In this document: piece by piece, positions 34,278-43,361 of the stretch
How positions within the stretch are numbered: the stretch's first letter is position 1
Layout: each line of letters opens with the position of its first letter
From: Treponema primitia ZAS-1
GTDB lineage: Bacteria > Spirochaetota > Spirochaetia > Treponematales > Breznakiellaceae
DNA length: 64,000 nt
Direction of reading: 5' to 3'
Assembly (NCBI RefSeq): GCF_000297095.1
Contig: NZ_AEEA01000113.1
Coordinates: 1 to 64,000, forward strand
The notes under the pieces: model-generated
Told to the model about the DNA's origin: nothing
Seen by the model: only the letters and a program-made list of their open reading frames with translations
Databases searched by the model: none
Translations under genes and position numbers: made by a program

Positions 34278-35534
34278 ATGAAGAAGAAAATCGTCCTCGC
34301 CTATTCGGGCGGCTTGGATACCACGGTAATCATCCCTTGGCTTAAGGAAAATTACGACTGTGATATTATCGCGGTCTGTGTGGACGTGGGCCAGGAGGCG
34401 GACTGGACAACCATTAAACAACGGGCCCTGGATACCGGCGCCCTGGCCTGTTACGTGGCGGATGTAAAGAAGGAATATGTGGAGGACTATGTATGGCCTG
34501 CCTTAAAGGCCAACGCCCTCTATGAGGATAAGTATTTGCTGGGAACCAGTACCGCCCGGCCACTCATCGCCAAGGTATTGGTGGACTACGCCCGTAAGGA
34601 GAAGGCCTACGCCATAGCCCACGGCGCCACCGGTAAGGGGAACGATCAGGTTCGTTTCGATCTGGGGATCATGGCCTTTGCACCGGATATCGAGATCATC
34701 GCTCCCTGGCGGACCTGGGATATTAAGAGCCGGGAAGAGGAAATCGAATATCTGGAAAAACGGAATATACCCGTACCCATGAAAAAAAAGGATTCCTACA
34801 GCCGGGATGATAACCTGTGGCATATCTCCCACGAAGGGCTTGAACTTGAAGACCCCGCCAACGAGCCTTCCCTCCAGGGGATGCTCAAGATGACCGTTCC
34901 TCCGGAGAAGGCCCCCAACAAGGCTGAGTATGTGGAAATCGAATTTGAAAAGGGCATCCCCGTGTCGGTGAACGGCAAGAAACTCGACGGGGTCAGCCTG
35001 ATAAAAACGCTGAACAAAATCGGCGGCGCCCACGGGGTGGGCCTGGTGGACCTGGTAGAAAACCGGGTGGTGGGGATGAAGAGCCGGGGGGTCTACGAAA
35101 CCCCCGGGGGCAGCATACTTTACTACGCCCATCAGGAGCTGGAACACATCTGCCTGGACCGCCAGACCTACGCCTTTAAGCAGCAGGTGTCCAATAAGCT
35201 TGGCGAGGTGATCTACGGCGGCCTCTGGTTTACCCCCCTGCGGGAAAGCCTTTCCGCCTTTGTGGATTCCACCCAAAAAACCGTCACCGGCAAGGCGCGG
35301 CTTAAACTTTATAAGGGCAGTATCAGTGCTGCGGGAGTAAGTTCCCCCTATTCCCTCTATAATACCAGTATCGCCAGCTTTACTACCGGCGAACTCTACA
35401 ACCATGCCGATGCCAAGGGCTTTATCCGGCTCTACGGCCTCCCGGTTCTGGTACGGGCGCTGATGCAGAAGCGCGGTAAGGGCGCCAAGGCCGGTAAGAT
35501 AACGGACGCCAAGTCCAAGGGTACCGCCGGTTGA
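34278..35534 (+). CDS. argG: Argininosuccinate synthase
   Basis: A 418-residue enzyme that condenses citrulline and aspartate using ATP. The P-loop-like start KIVLAYSGGLDTTVIIPWL, the GKGNDQVRFD aspartate site, and the SVNGKKLDGVSLI, YETPGG regions are intact. The C-terminal 20 residues (KRGKGAKAGKITDAKSKGTAG) form a basic, low-complexity tail not needed for catalysis. GGAGG precedes the ATG. argH lies 1.5 kb downstream with two unrelated-looking genes between them. Confidence 0.96.
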   Translation: MKKKIVLAYSGGLDTTVIIPWLKENYDCDIIAVCVDVGQEADWTTIKQRALDTGALACYVADVKKEYVEDYVWPALKANALYEDKYLLGTSTARPLIAKVLVDYARKEKAYAIAHGATGKGNDQVRFDLGIMAFAPDIEIIAPWRTWDIKSREEEIEYLEKRNIPVPMKKKDSYSRDDNLWHISHEGLELEDPANEPSLQGMLKMTVPPEKAPNKAEYVEIEFEKGIPVSVNGKKLDGVSLIKTLNKIGGAHGVGLVDLVENRVVGMKSRGVYETPGGSILYYAHQELEHICLDRQTYAFKQQVSNKLGEVIYGGLWFTPLRESLSAFVDSTQKTVTGKARLKLYKGSISAAGVSSPYSLYNTSIASFTTGELYNHADAKGFIRLYGLPVLVRALMQKRGKGAKAGKITDAKSKGTAG

Positions 35535-35588
35535 GGATCTGGGGCCTGTACCCGGATCCTGATCCAACGCATAATGGAGGTTCGGTAA

Positions 35589-36227
35589 ATGTCCTGTAAC
35601 AAAATCTTACCTGATGAAGGCTACGTAAAATATACCGCCGTTCATACCCAGGCTCCGGCAACGAATCATCTCCTTTGGGCCTCACTTAACCATGCCAGGA
35701 CGCAGCTTTACGATTTAGGTTTAATCGGGATGCTTCCGAACGGGGTCGGTTTCGGCAACCTGAGCATTAGAGTTGAGGGGGAGGAATTCCTCATAAGCGG
35801 AACCGCCACCGGGGCCAATCGGGTACTCACCCCGGATGATTATTGTCTCGTGCGTTACTGCAATATCGAAGGGAATTCGGTAGTGTCCTTTGGGCCCATC
35901 CGGGCCTCTTCGGAATCCATGAGCCACGGTGCAATTTACCGCGCCTGCCCAAAAGCGAATTCGGTGATCCATATCCATAGTAAAACTATTTTTGAAGGTA
36001 TGCTGGATGATAAGCTGTTGTCCACCCCAAAGACCGCAGCCTACGGAACCCCCGAGATAGCTTATGCAATTAGCAATGCTGTTGAGCGGTGGGGAAAGGA
36101 ACAGGGGCAGATCGTTCTTGCCGGTCATGATGATGGGGTCATTGCCTGGGGTACTTCAGTTGAAGAGGCCCTTGCGCAGGTGCTGGAACTTTATGAAAAA
36201 TATGGCAGTAGGAAAAATGAGCGGTAA
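35589..36227 (+). CDS. Class II aldolase/adducin-family protein
   Basis: A 212-residue class II aldolase-fold enzyme. Zinc ligands: HIH in SVIHIHSKT and a third His in VLAGHDDGV; the acidic catalytic site is in ASSESMSHGAIY. Family members include fuculose-phosphate aldolase, ribulose-phosphate epimerase, methylthioribulose-phosphate dehydratase (MtnB) and methylthioribulose-phosphate aldolase (Ald2). It stops 10 bases before an MTA phosphorylase gene, so a methionine-salvage or MTA-detoxification role (MtnB or Ald2 type) is favoured over sugar catabolism. GGAGG lies before the ATG. Confidence 0.82.
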   Translation: MSCNKILPDEGYVKYTAVHTQAPATNHLLWASLNHARTQLYDLGLIGMLPNGVGFGNLSIRVEGEEFLISGTATGANRVLTPDDYCLVRYCNIEGNSVVSFGPIRASSESMSHGAIYRACPKANSVIHIHSKTIFEGMLDDKLLSTPKTAAYGTPEIAYAISNAVERWGKEQGQIVLAGHDDGVIAWGTSVEEALAQVLELYEKYGSRKNER

Positions 36228-36237
36228 GGAGGATCGT

Positions 36238-36984
36238 ATGGCTGTTGTCGGTATTATCGGTGGGAGCGGCTTGGACAATCCTGATATTTTTTCTAACTCC
36301 CAGGATGAGGATGTGACAACGGCCTATGGAAAGCCCTCGGCCCCCCTAAAGCATGGGATCATCGGCGGTGTCCCGGTGGTCCTGTTGGGCCGCCATGGAC
36401 GGGAACACACCATTCCTCCCACACAGGTAAATTACCGGGCGAATATTGCAGCCCTTAAAGCTGCGGGGTGTACCCACATTCTGGCAACCACCGCCGTAGG
36501 ATCCCTGCGGGAAGAAATCCGCCGCGGCGATTTGGTGGTGATTGATCAGTTTATCGATTTTACCAAACAGCGGAACATGAGTTACCATGAAGTCTTTGAG
36601 CCCCATAATCCGGTACATTGCGCCATGGCCGATCCCTACGACAGCCGTCTCCGGAAAATCCTAATTGACGAATGTAAGCGCCTGCAATATCCCCTCCACG
36701 AGACGGGGACAGTGGTCACCATCGAAGGTCCCCGGTTCTCCACCCGTGCGGAGTCCCACATGTTCCGCGCCTGGGGGGCGGACATCATTAACATGTCCAT
36801 TGCCACCGAAACGGTTCTGTCCAATGAGGCAGGCATCCCCTATGCGGCGATTGCCATGAGTACCGACTACGATTCCTGGAAAACCGACGAAGAGCCGGTC
36901 ACCTGGGAAGCTATTTCCAAGGTCTTTGCGGAAAATGCCGCACGGGTAACAACCCTGCTGACACAGGTGATACCGCAGATATAG
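36238..36984 (+). CDS. mtnP: S-methyl-5'-thioadenosine phosphorylase
   Basis: A 248-residue PNP/MTAP-family enzyme: start VGIIGGSGLDNPDIF, the GRHGREHTIPPTQVNYRAN phosphate and ribose site, GPRFSTRAES, and ATDYDSWK-type end (STDYDSWKTDEEPVTW), the pattern of MTA phosphorylases. It splits 5'-methylthioadenosine into adenine and methylthioribose-1-phosphate. AAGGAGG 5 bases before the ATG at 36238 fixes the start; the longer open frame overlaps the upstream gene. mtnA and mtnK-type genes are absent here. Confidence 0.9.
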   Translation: MAVVGIIGGSGLDNPDIFSNSQDEDVTTAYGKPSAPLKHGIIGGVPVVLLGRHGREHTIPPTQVNYRANIAALKAAGCTHILATTAVGSLREEIRRGDLVVIDQFIDFTKQRNMSYHEVFEPHNPVHCAMADPYDSRLRKILIDECKRLQYPLHETGTVVTIEGPRFSTRAESHMFRAWGADIINMSIATETVLSNEAGIPYAAIAMSTDYDSWKTDEEPVTWEAISKVFAENAARVTTLLTQVIPQI

Positions 36985-37011
36985 TGCGGAATTTTTTTAT
37001 ATAGGTTTTAT

Positions 37012-38421
37012 ATGGCAGAAAACAATAAAAAACCGGCCCCCGGTGTTCTCTGGGCCGGGCGGCTTGCAGAAAAACCGGAAGCAGAAGCCTTTGCTTTCCA
37101 GGCATCCATCTCCGTGGACCAGCGGCTTGCCCAGGACGATATCCGGGGCAGCCGTGCCCACGCAGCAATGCTGGGAGAACAGGGCATTATCCCCAGGGAT
37201 ACTGCGGCTGCGCTGGACGCTGAGCTGGAGCGTATCGCGGTGGAACTGGAATCGGGAACGCTTACCGTTGATGAAGGGGCTGAGGATATCCACTCATTTA
37301 TAGAAGGAATTCTCACCGAACGCCTTGGGGATGCGGGCCGGGTGGTCCATGCCGGACGCAGCCGGAACGATCAGGTTGCCCTGGATTTCAGGCTCTACCT
37401 CAAACATACCGTGCCGGAACTTATGGCGGAACTCACCGAAACTATCATTGCCATCCTGGACAAAGCGGAAAAACATACTGAAAGCCTTATGCCCGGTTAT
37501 ACCCACCTCCAGCGCGCCCAGCCGGTAACCCTGGGCCACCACCTCGTTGCCTGGTGCGCCGGTCTGGTCCGGGACCGTTCCCGCTTTGCCGACGCCCTGC
37601 AGCGCCTGGACGAATGTCCCCTGGGTTCCGGCGCCCTGGCCGGATCGTCCCTGCCCCTGGACCGGGAGGCTACGGCGAAGGCCCTGGGTTTTACCCGGCC
37701 CACCCTCAATTCCATGGACTCCGTGGCGGACCGGGACTTTGCCCTTGAACTGAGCGCAGATTGCGCCATCACCATGACCCACCTGTCCCGGTTCTGCGAG
37801 GATGTGGTCCTCTGGGCAAGCGAGGAATTCAAGTTCATCAACCTGGCCGAATCCTGGAGCACCGGTTCTTCCATCATGCCCCAAAAGAAAAACCCCGATT
37901 TTGCCGAGCTTATCCGGGGAAAATCCGCCCGCACCACGGGTAATCTGGTAACCCTTTTGACCCTCCTCAAGGGTCTGCCCTATGCCTACGATAAGGACCT
38001 TCAGGAGGATAAGGAAAGTCTCTTCGACAGTCTGGATACGGTCCGTAGCTGCCTCCGCATGTTCCGGGGCATGATGGTCAGCGCCGCCTTTAATACGGAG
38101 CGTATGGAAGCGGCCTGTATCGGGGGCTTTCTGGAGGCCACCGATGCTGCGGAATACCTGGTCCGTAAGGGCCTCCCTTTCCGTAAGGCCCACGAAGCCG
38201 CCGCCCTGGTAGTTCGGGATTGCGTAGCCGCAGGTCTTACCCGCATTGCCGACCGTACCCTGGTGGAACTCAAAACCCGCTCGGAACTCTTCGAGGCGGA
38301 CCTCTACGACGCCATTACCCCCGCAGCCTGTGTGGCGGCACGGAAACTGCCCGGCGGCCCCGCCCCGGATGAAGTGGGTCGGCAGATCCGGGTGTTGCGC
38401 GGGGAACTTCGTTGCAAGTAG
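37012..38421 (+). CDS. argH: Argininosuccinate lyase
   Basis: A 469-residue member of the fumarase/aspartase superfamily, final step of arginine synthesis. Signature GSSIMPQKKNPD is intact, with the catalytic Ser in the mobile loop, and AGRSRNDQV and the conserved HLQRAQPVTLGHH site present. It is 27 bases after mtnP with only a weak AGG before the ATG. The last eight codons including the stop are tandemly duplicated just beyond the gene (38398-38445), with no effect on the protein. Confidence 0.96.
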   Translation: MAENNKKPAPGVLWAGRLAEKPEAEAFAFQASISVDQRLAQDDIRGSRAHAAMLGEQGIIPRDTAAALDAELERIAVELESGTLTVDEGAEDIHSFIEGILTERLGDAGRVVHAGRSRNDQVALDFRLYLKHTVPELMAELTETIIAILDKAEKHTESLMPGYTHLQRAQPVTLGHHLVAWCAGLVRDRSRFADALQRLDECPLGSGALAGSSLPLDREATAKALGFTRPTLNSMDSVADRDFALELSADCAITMTHLSRFCEDVVLWASEEFKFINLAESWSTGSSIMPQKKNPDFAELIRGKSARTTGNLVTLLTLLKGLPYAYDKDLQEDKESLFDSLDTVRSCLRMFRGMMVSAAFNTERMEAACIGGFLEATDAAEYLVRKGLPFRKAHEAAALVVRDCVAAGLTRIADRTLVELKTRSELFEADLYDAITPAACVAARKLPGGPAPDEVGRQIRVLRGELRCK

Positions 38422-38450
38422 CGCGGGGAACTTCGTTGCAAGTAGCGCGG
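38398..38450 (+). repeat. 24-bp tandem duplication at the argH stop
   Basis: Bases 38398-38421 are repeated exactly at 38422-38445, followed by 5 bases of a third copy. The unit is in frame (8 codons, stop included). Confidence 0.95.
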
Positions 38451-38478
38451 TTTGAAAAATAGGTAAAAACCAAAAACA

Positions 38479-38507
38479 TTGACACATATAGTAAGCCCTG
38501 TTATTAT
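38479..38507 (+). promoter_or_regulatory. Strong promoter of the RpiB-like gene, leaderless geometry
   Basis: TTGACA at 38479-38484, 17 bases, TATTAT at 38502-38507; the first ATG at 38514 begins 6 bases later. AGGG at 38510-38513 would lie at or before the transcript start and cannot serve as a ribosome site. Confidence 0.75.
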
Positions 38508-38513
38508 GCAGGG

Positions 38514-39095
38514 ATGGACACTATGAAGACAGTCAAGGATAAACAAATTCTGGTTGGCGCGGACTTTGCGGGATTTCCCCTTAAAGAAGCGGTGGTAAAG
38601 CACTTAAAAGCCAAGGGATGGACCGTAACCGATATCGGCGTACGTTCTGTGGACGAGGCGAATCCGGAGATGTTCCACCGCATCGGCCTTAAGGTTGGCG
38701 CAAAAATCTCCGAAGGCGAATTTGAACGGGCGCTTATCTTCTGCGGTACCGGTATGGGAATCCATATCGGGGCAAGCAAATGTCCCCGGGTACACTGCGG
38801 AGTAGTGGAGAGTGTGCCGGCGGCGCGCAGGGCCATAACCGGAAACCGCGTCAATGTTCTTTCCATGGGAGCTTTTTATGTAGCCCCCCAGATGGGGATG
38901 GATATAGCCGATGCATTTCTGGAAAATAATTTTGGTGACGGATATGAGGACTGGGAAGGTTTTTACGATTTCCACAAAATCGCTATTGATGAATTGGACG
39001 CCTTCGATTACGAAGAATTTAAGAAGAACGGCTTTGAGGTGAAAAAGATCGGTGATGTCAAAATGGGAAAGCCGAAATATGGGGTACTCGCCTAG
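38514..39095 (+). CDS. RpiB/LacAB-family sugar-phosphate isomerase
   Basis: A 193-residue isomerase of the RpiB/LacA/LacB family. Active-site regions: VGADFAGFPLKEAVVKHL, the ICGTG-like FCGTGMGIHIGASK with the catalytic Cys, and TGNRVNVLSMGAF. It is longer than ribose-phosphate isomerase B by about 40 residues at the C-terminus, a feature of relatives that act on tetrulose or hexose phosphates. An alternative Met at 38523 would shorten it by three residues. It is probably a single-gene unit. Substrate not assigned. Confidence 0.85.
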   Translation: MDTMKTVKDKQILVGADFAGFPLKEAVVKHLKAKGWTVTDIGVRSVDEANPEMFHRIGLKVGAKISEGEFERALIFCGTGMGIHIGASKCPRVHCGVVESVPAARRAITGNRVNVLSMGAFYVAPQMGMDIADAFLENNFGDGYEDWEGFYDFHKIAIDELDAFDYEEFKKNGFEVKKIGDVKMGKPKYGVLA

Positions 39096-39103
39096 ATTCA
39101 GCT

Positions 39104-39142
39104 TTAACGTTCCGCGAAGACCCTTTCCAGGGTCTTCCGGGT
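39104..39142 (-). pseudogene. Relic of a uxuB/mannitol-dehydrogenase 3' end
   Basis: On the minus strand this reads TRKTLERVFAER-stop, matching the ARKTLERVIADR-stop end of the intact gene at 48392. The DNA shares a 29-base block with one mismatch. Nothing further upstream is recognisable as the rest of the gene; a protein-like frame with start MEKPILGYIYSDKIALF (39228-39148, minus) is of unknown origin. The internal hairpin is part of the coding sequence, not a terminator. Confidence 0.6.
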
Positions 39143-39278
39143 GTTGATTCGCCGCCTGCGTTCTTAACTTTTATTTCAAACAGAGCAATCTTATCGGAAT
39201 AGATATATCCCAGTATTGGTTTTTCCATGTCCATACGGATCTTCGTGTCATACAATGGGATCCATTGGAGGGAAGTAT

Positions 39279-41933
39279 ATGCTTAAAGTTGTGGATATTC
39301 GCTGTGAATACCGTGTCAATCCAGTAGGTGTTTTTACGGAAAAACCCCGATTCAGTTGGAAAATAGAGACGGATAAAAATAAGCTGGAACAAACTGCCTA
39401 TGCTATTGAGGTGGCCCAGGATAAGGATTTTTCTGTTTTCCTCTGGCAGAGCGGAAAGGTAAATTCCCGCCAATCCCTGCTGATTACCTATGAAGGTAAG
39501 GCCCTGGCATCATCAACAAAGTATTACTGGCGGGTTAAAATTTGGGACAACCAGGGTGAAGAAAGCTCCTGGGGGGACACCGCCTTTTTTATAAGCGCCC
39601 TGTTTTCTAATACAGAATGGAAGGGTTATTTTATCAGCGGTGAGGATGCCGATTCCAGAGCGTCCTCTGCGGGAACCCTGGTGAGGAAGGAATTTACCCT
39701 GTCTAAGGATATCAAGTCCGCACTCCTCTATGCCGGCGCCAAGGGGGTGTACGAAGCCTATCTTAACGGCGCCAAGGTCGGGGACTATGTACTTACCCCG
39801 GGATTTACCGAGTATCAGCATCGCTTGTTGTTTCAGACCTATGATATCACCGATCGGGTGACCAAAGGCGCTAATGCCCTGGGTTTTCTGGTAGGCCCCG
39901 GCTGGTATAAGGGGGATCTTGCAGGCTGGTTGAACTACCGGGGGATCTACGGGAACAGAACTGCGGTGATCGCCCAGATCCGGGTAGAATACAGTGATGG
40001 GACGGTGGAGCTTATCGCCAGTGATGATACCTGGAAGAGATCCAATGCCCCGGTTACGTATTCTGAACTATACCATGGGGAACACTACGATGCCCGGCTG
40101 GAACAGCCTGGTTGGGACAAACCCGGTTTTGCCGATGGTTCCTGGAAGCCGGTTTATGTGGAGAGCAAGGATCTGGGGGCCCTCAAGCCCCAGGATGGAG
40201 TTCCGGTAAAGGAACAGGAATATTTTAAACCCCGGGAGATTATTACAACTCCCCAAGGCGATAGGGTAATAGATTTTGGGCAGAATATTTCCGGATGGGT
40301 GCGCTTTAAGGTTTCGGGAAAAGCGGGTGATAAGGTCCGGATCCGTCATGCGGAGGTTCTGGATGCGGCAGGAAATTTTTACACCGAAAATCTCCGGACG
40401 GCAAAACAGACCAATGAGTATATTCTCAAAGGCAGCGGCGTCGAAACCTATGCGCCCCATCTTACTTTCCAGGGATTTAGGTATGTGGCTGTTGATGAAT
40501 ATCCCGGCGAAATAAAAAAGGAGAATTTTGAAGCGGTGGCTATCTATTCTGATATACGTTCCGCCGGGATATTCTCTTGTTCCCATCCCAAGATAAACCA
40601 GTTTATCAGTAATGTGCGCTGGAGTATGAAAGATAATTTTGTGGATATTCCCACCGATTGCCCCCAGCGGGACGAGCGGCTTGGTTGGACCGGGGATGCC
40701 CAGATTTTTGTTCGTGCCGCCAGTTATCTGATGGAAACTGCCCCCTTCTTCAGAAAGTGGCTGCGGGATCTTGCGGCCAGCCAGTACCCGGATGGTCAGG
40801 TTCCCCATGTGGTGCCCGATGTTTTGAATGGCATCTCCCAGGGAGATGCCCGGATTACCCAGGATGCGGGGGCCTGCGCCTGGGGAGATGTGGCGGTGGT
40901 AGCGCCATGGACCATCTATACCTACTTTGGGGATAAGGAACTTTTGGCGGAGCAGTATCCCAGCATGAAAAAATGGGTTGAATATATCCATGGGGTGTCG
41001 GAGAAGGGTGTCCTTTGGAATACGGGATTCCAGTTCGGCGACTGGGTAGCCTTGGACGCTAAAGAGGGCAGTTACTTTGGCGCCACCCCCAATGATCTTT
41101 CCGCCACCGCCTATTACGCCTATTCTACTTCCCTCCTGGCAAAGTGCGCAGCAATACTGGGCAAAGATGATGACGCTAAAAAATATACAAAACTCCGGGA
41201 GGATATAGGCGAGGCATACAAGAATGAATTCTTCAGCCCCCGGGGACGGCTGGTGGCGCCGACGCAGACCGCTCACATTCTTTCTCTGGTTTTTGATCTT
41301 ACCCCTGCGGAATATAAAAACCGCACCATAGCAGCACTCGCCGCTCTTTTGGCGGAAAACGACAATCACCTCACCACGGGTTTCTTGGGAACCGCATATA
41401 TACTGCGGGCCCTCCAGGAAAACGGCCGTATTGATCTGGCCTATGATCTGCTGTTAAAAGAAGATTATCCCTCCTGGCTGTACCAGATAAATAAGGGAGC
41501 CACCACAATTTGGGAACATTGGGACGGGCTTAAACCGGATGGTACCATGTGGAGCCCCGACATGAATTCCTTTAATCACTATGCCTATGGAGCTGTCTGC
41601 GACTGGATTTTCAGTGTCATGGGCGGCATTGACACGGATCGAGACAAGATTGGTTTTGCCCACAGTATTATTCACCCCTGTCCGGGTGGGGGCATCAATT
41701 GGGCGGAAACGCAATACGAATCCGGCTATGGCTTATTGGCGGCGCGCTGGGAAATAAACGGCGGGAATATAACTATTAAAGTTACCATCCCTCCCAATAC
41801 CACCGCTTCGGTAACCCTGCCGAAGGCCGGTCCGGGAACCATTAACGGTACGAGCTTTGTAAAAGCGGATGGAGGGGCATCCGCAGTTCTCGGTTCCGGA
41901 ACCTATTCATTCACCTACCCATTCGGAGGGTGA
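39279..41933 (+). CDS. Alpha-L-rhamnosidase (GH78)
   Basis: An 884-residue glycoside hydrolase of family 78 without a signal peptide. Order: N-terminal fibronectin-like sandwich (ENPRFSW-type start, here EKPRFSWKIETDKN), two further beta domains with NGAKVGDYVLTPGFTEY, then the (alpha/alpha)6 barrel with DCPQRDERLGWTGDAQIF and the catalytic acids, TTIWEHWDG, and a C-terminal sandwich. It releases L-rhamnose from plant glycosides or rhamnogalacturonan fragments taken into the cell. Start at 39279 has GGAGGGAAG upstream. The last 27 bases overlap the end of the convergent yesN-like gene. Confidence 0.93.
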   Translation: MLKVVDIRCEYRVNPVGVFTEKPRFSWKIETDKNKLEQTAYAIEVAQDKDFSVFLWQSGKVNSRQSLLITYEGKALASSTKYYWRVKIWDNQGEESSWGDTAFFISALFSNTEWKGYFISGEDADSRASSAGTLVRKEFTLSKDIKSALLYAGAKGVYEAYLNGAKVGDYVLTPGFTEYQHRLLFQTYDITDRVTKGANALGFLVGPGWYKGDLAGWLNYRGIYGNRTAVIAQIRVEYSDGTVELIASDDTWKRSNAPVTYSELYHGEHYDARLEQPGWDKPGFADGSWKPVYVESKDLGALKPQDGVPVKEQEYFKPREIITTPQGDRVIDFGQNISGWVRFKVSGKAGDKVRIRHAEVLDAAGNFYTENLRTAKQTNEYILKGSGVETYAPHLTFQGFRYVAVDEYPGEIKKENFEAVAIYSDIRSAGIFSCSHPKINQFISNVRWSMKDNFVDIPTDCPQRDERLGWTGDAQIFVRAASYLMETAPFFRKWLRDLAASQYPDGQVPHVVPDVLNGISQGDARITQDAGACAWGDVAVVAPWTIYTYFGDKELLAEQYPSMKKWVEYIHGVSEKGVLWNTGFQFGDWVALDAKEGSYFGATPNDLSATAYYAYSTSLLAKCAAILGKDDDAKKYTKLREDIGEAYKNEFFSPRGRLVAPTQTAHILSLVFDLTPAEYKNRTIAALAALLAENDNHLTTGFLGTAYILRALQENGRIDLAYDLLLKEDYPSWLYQINKGATTIWEHWDGLKPDGTMWSPDMNSFNHYAYGAVCDWIFSVMGGIDTDRDKIGFAHSIIHPCPGGGINWAETQYESGYGLLAARWEINGGNITIKVTIPPNTTASVTLPKAGPGTINGTSFVKADGGASAVLGSGTYSFTYPFGG

Positions 41934-43361
41934 GCGGCCGGTGATGGTTCTGAATACCCGGCTGAAGTAGAATTGATCACTGTAGCCCACCAGGGCTGCT
42001 ATATCCCGTATCAGCAGTTCCCGGTCCGTCATATACTCCTTAGCTTTTTCAATCCTGATGATGGTGAGATAGTTGATAAAGGACTGTCCGGTGTACTTGC
42101 GAAACAGGCGGCTTATATAGGTTTGGGAAATGCCGAAATGGCCGCTTAAAGATTGGAGGCTTAGGCTTTCCGCTAGATGGGCCGAAAGATATTTTTTGAT
42201 AAGGGTAAAAAACTCCGGAGTGTCCACCTTGGCTATTGTCTGATTGGGCAGGATCTTGTCCAGCACATCCATGAGGCTTGCGGAAAGATCCCCGTAACAG
42301 GTGGCGTAGGCAAATGCGTCGTTTATCATCAATTCAATTTCTTCGGGGGAGACAGGACTTTTTAATTCATACTTTATATCCCCCAGAAAGGATCGGACTA
42401 CTTGTTCCAGGGCTAATTGACTCTGTTCTTCCCGCCGGTACTGGTTCAGGAGATCCTCCAGGAGTTTTTTGATCCGGTCCGGTTTATTTTCCCGGAGAAA
42501 CAGCCTGAGGGAGTCCTTAAATTCCCAGTCTGCCGGTGGGGACTTTGGGATTAAGCGTTGGTTTGTTAAGTGGGCCACGATAAGCTGGGTCATTCCAATG
42601 ATAAGTCCCTGATCCAGAGCTTTATACAGGGAGCGGACCACCATGGGTAGTTCCGTCAGGGGAAAAGGCTGCCCCCAAATGAGGGTTGTCGTATACCCCG
42701 GGATCTCCTGGTGTTTAAAAACATCAGTAAAGTGATCGTTTGGTAGTTCTCCTGTGGCAATATGGAGGTATTCCATCTCGTCACGCCCGGTGAGGGTAAA
42801 CCAATCTTCCCCGGCCCTGTCCATGATTCCCCCAATGAGGGGGGAAAAACGACTGGGCAGTCCATTTATTCTCATCAGGGCGGCGGTATAAAGCGGGGCG
42901 GGAAAGTATGCATTGAGTTTATCCGGGGGAGGCGCATCCTCACCCAGGAGTTGTCTGAGCAGGCTTAAACGATTCTGCCGTTGTTCGTTTTCAATAAGCG
43001 GAACAACCCGGTCCAGGGACGCCCTAAGCGTAGCGGGGCTAATAGGCTTAAGGAGGTAGTCTACGGTGCCGTGCCGGAGGGCGGTACGGGCATATTCAAA
43101 ATCTTGATAGCCGCTTAGTATAATTGTTTTGATATCCGGCAGTTCTTCATGGAGGGTACGGATCAATTCAAGGCCGTCCATTACGGGCATCCTAATATCC
43201 GTAAGCAGGATATCCGGATGGTATTGACGGGCCAGTTCCAGACCGGTTTTCCCGTTATCCCCAGCGGCAGCTAATTCAAACTGTGGACAATAGATCCTCA
43301 GAATATCACGGATATGTTCCGCCGCCGCCGGTTCATCTTCCACAAGGATTATTTTATACAT
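41907..43361 (-). CDS. YesN-type AraC response regulator
   Basis: A 484-residue regulator: receiver domain 1-120 with phospho-acceptor Asp55 in ILLTDIRMPVMDG, a central linker domain, and two AraC helix-turn-helix motifs (about 385-484; SLQSLSGHFGISQTYISRLFRKYTG and IRDIAALVGYSDQFYFSRVFR). Proteins of this type activate nearby sugar ABC importers and hydrolases. Its start overlaps the end of the kinase gene by 8 bases, and its stop overlaps that of the rhamnosidase gene on the other strand. Confidence 0.93.
   Translation of the reverse strand: MYKIILVEDEPAAAEHIRDILRIYCPQFELAAAGDNGKTGLELARQYHPDILLTDIRMPVMDGLELIRTLHEELPDIKTIILSGYQDFEYARTALRHGTVDYLLKPISPATLRASLDRVVPLIENEQRQNRLSLLRQLLGEDAPPPDKLNAYFPAPLYTAALMRINGLPSRFSPLIGGIMDRAGEDWFTLTGRDEMEYLHIATGELPNDHFTDVFKHQEIPGYTTTLIWGQPFPLTELPMVVRSLYKALDQGLIIGMTQLIVAHLTNQRLIPKSPPADWEFKDSLRLFLRENKPDRIKKLLEDLLNQYRREEQSQLALEQVVRSFLGDIKYELKSPVSPEEIELMINDAFAYATCYGDLSASLMDVLDKILPNQTIAKVDTPEFFTLIKKYLSAHLAESLSLQSLSGHFGISQTYISRLFRKYTGQSFINYLTIIRIEKAKEYMTDRELLIRDIAALVGYSDQFYFSRVFRTITGRSPSEWVGE

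Noticed and set aside
34503..35567. 354-codon open frame antisense to argG
   Set aside because: argG is complete and conserved; the antisense frame is a composition shadow.
37294..38487. 397-codon open frame antisense to argH
   Set aside because: Mirror image of a fully conserved argH; the product is low-complexity Gly/His-rich with no family features.
39112..39133. Hairpin GAAGACCCT-TTCC-AGGGTCTTC as terminator of the RpiB-like gene
   Set aside because: There is no T run, and the same sequence is coding DNA at the end of the gene at 48392; it is better read as a gene relic.
40068..41369. 433-codon open frame antisense to the rhamnosidase gene
   Set aside because: The sense frame has all GH78 motifs; the antisense product has none.
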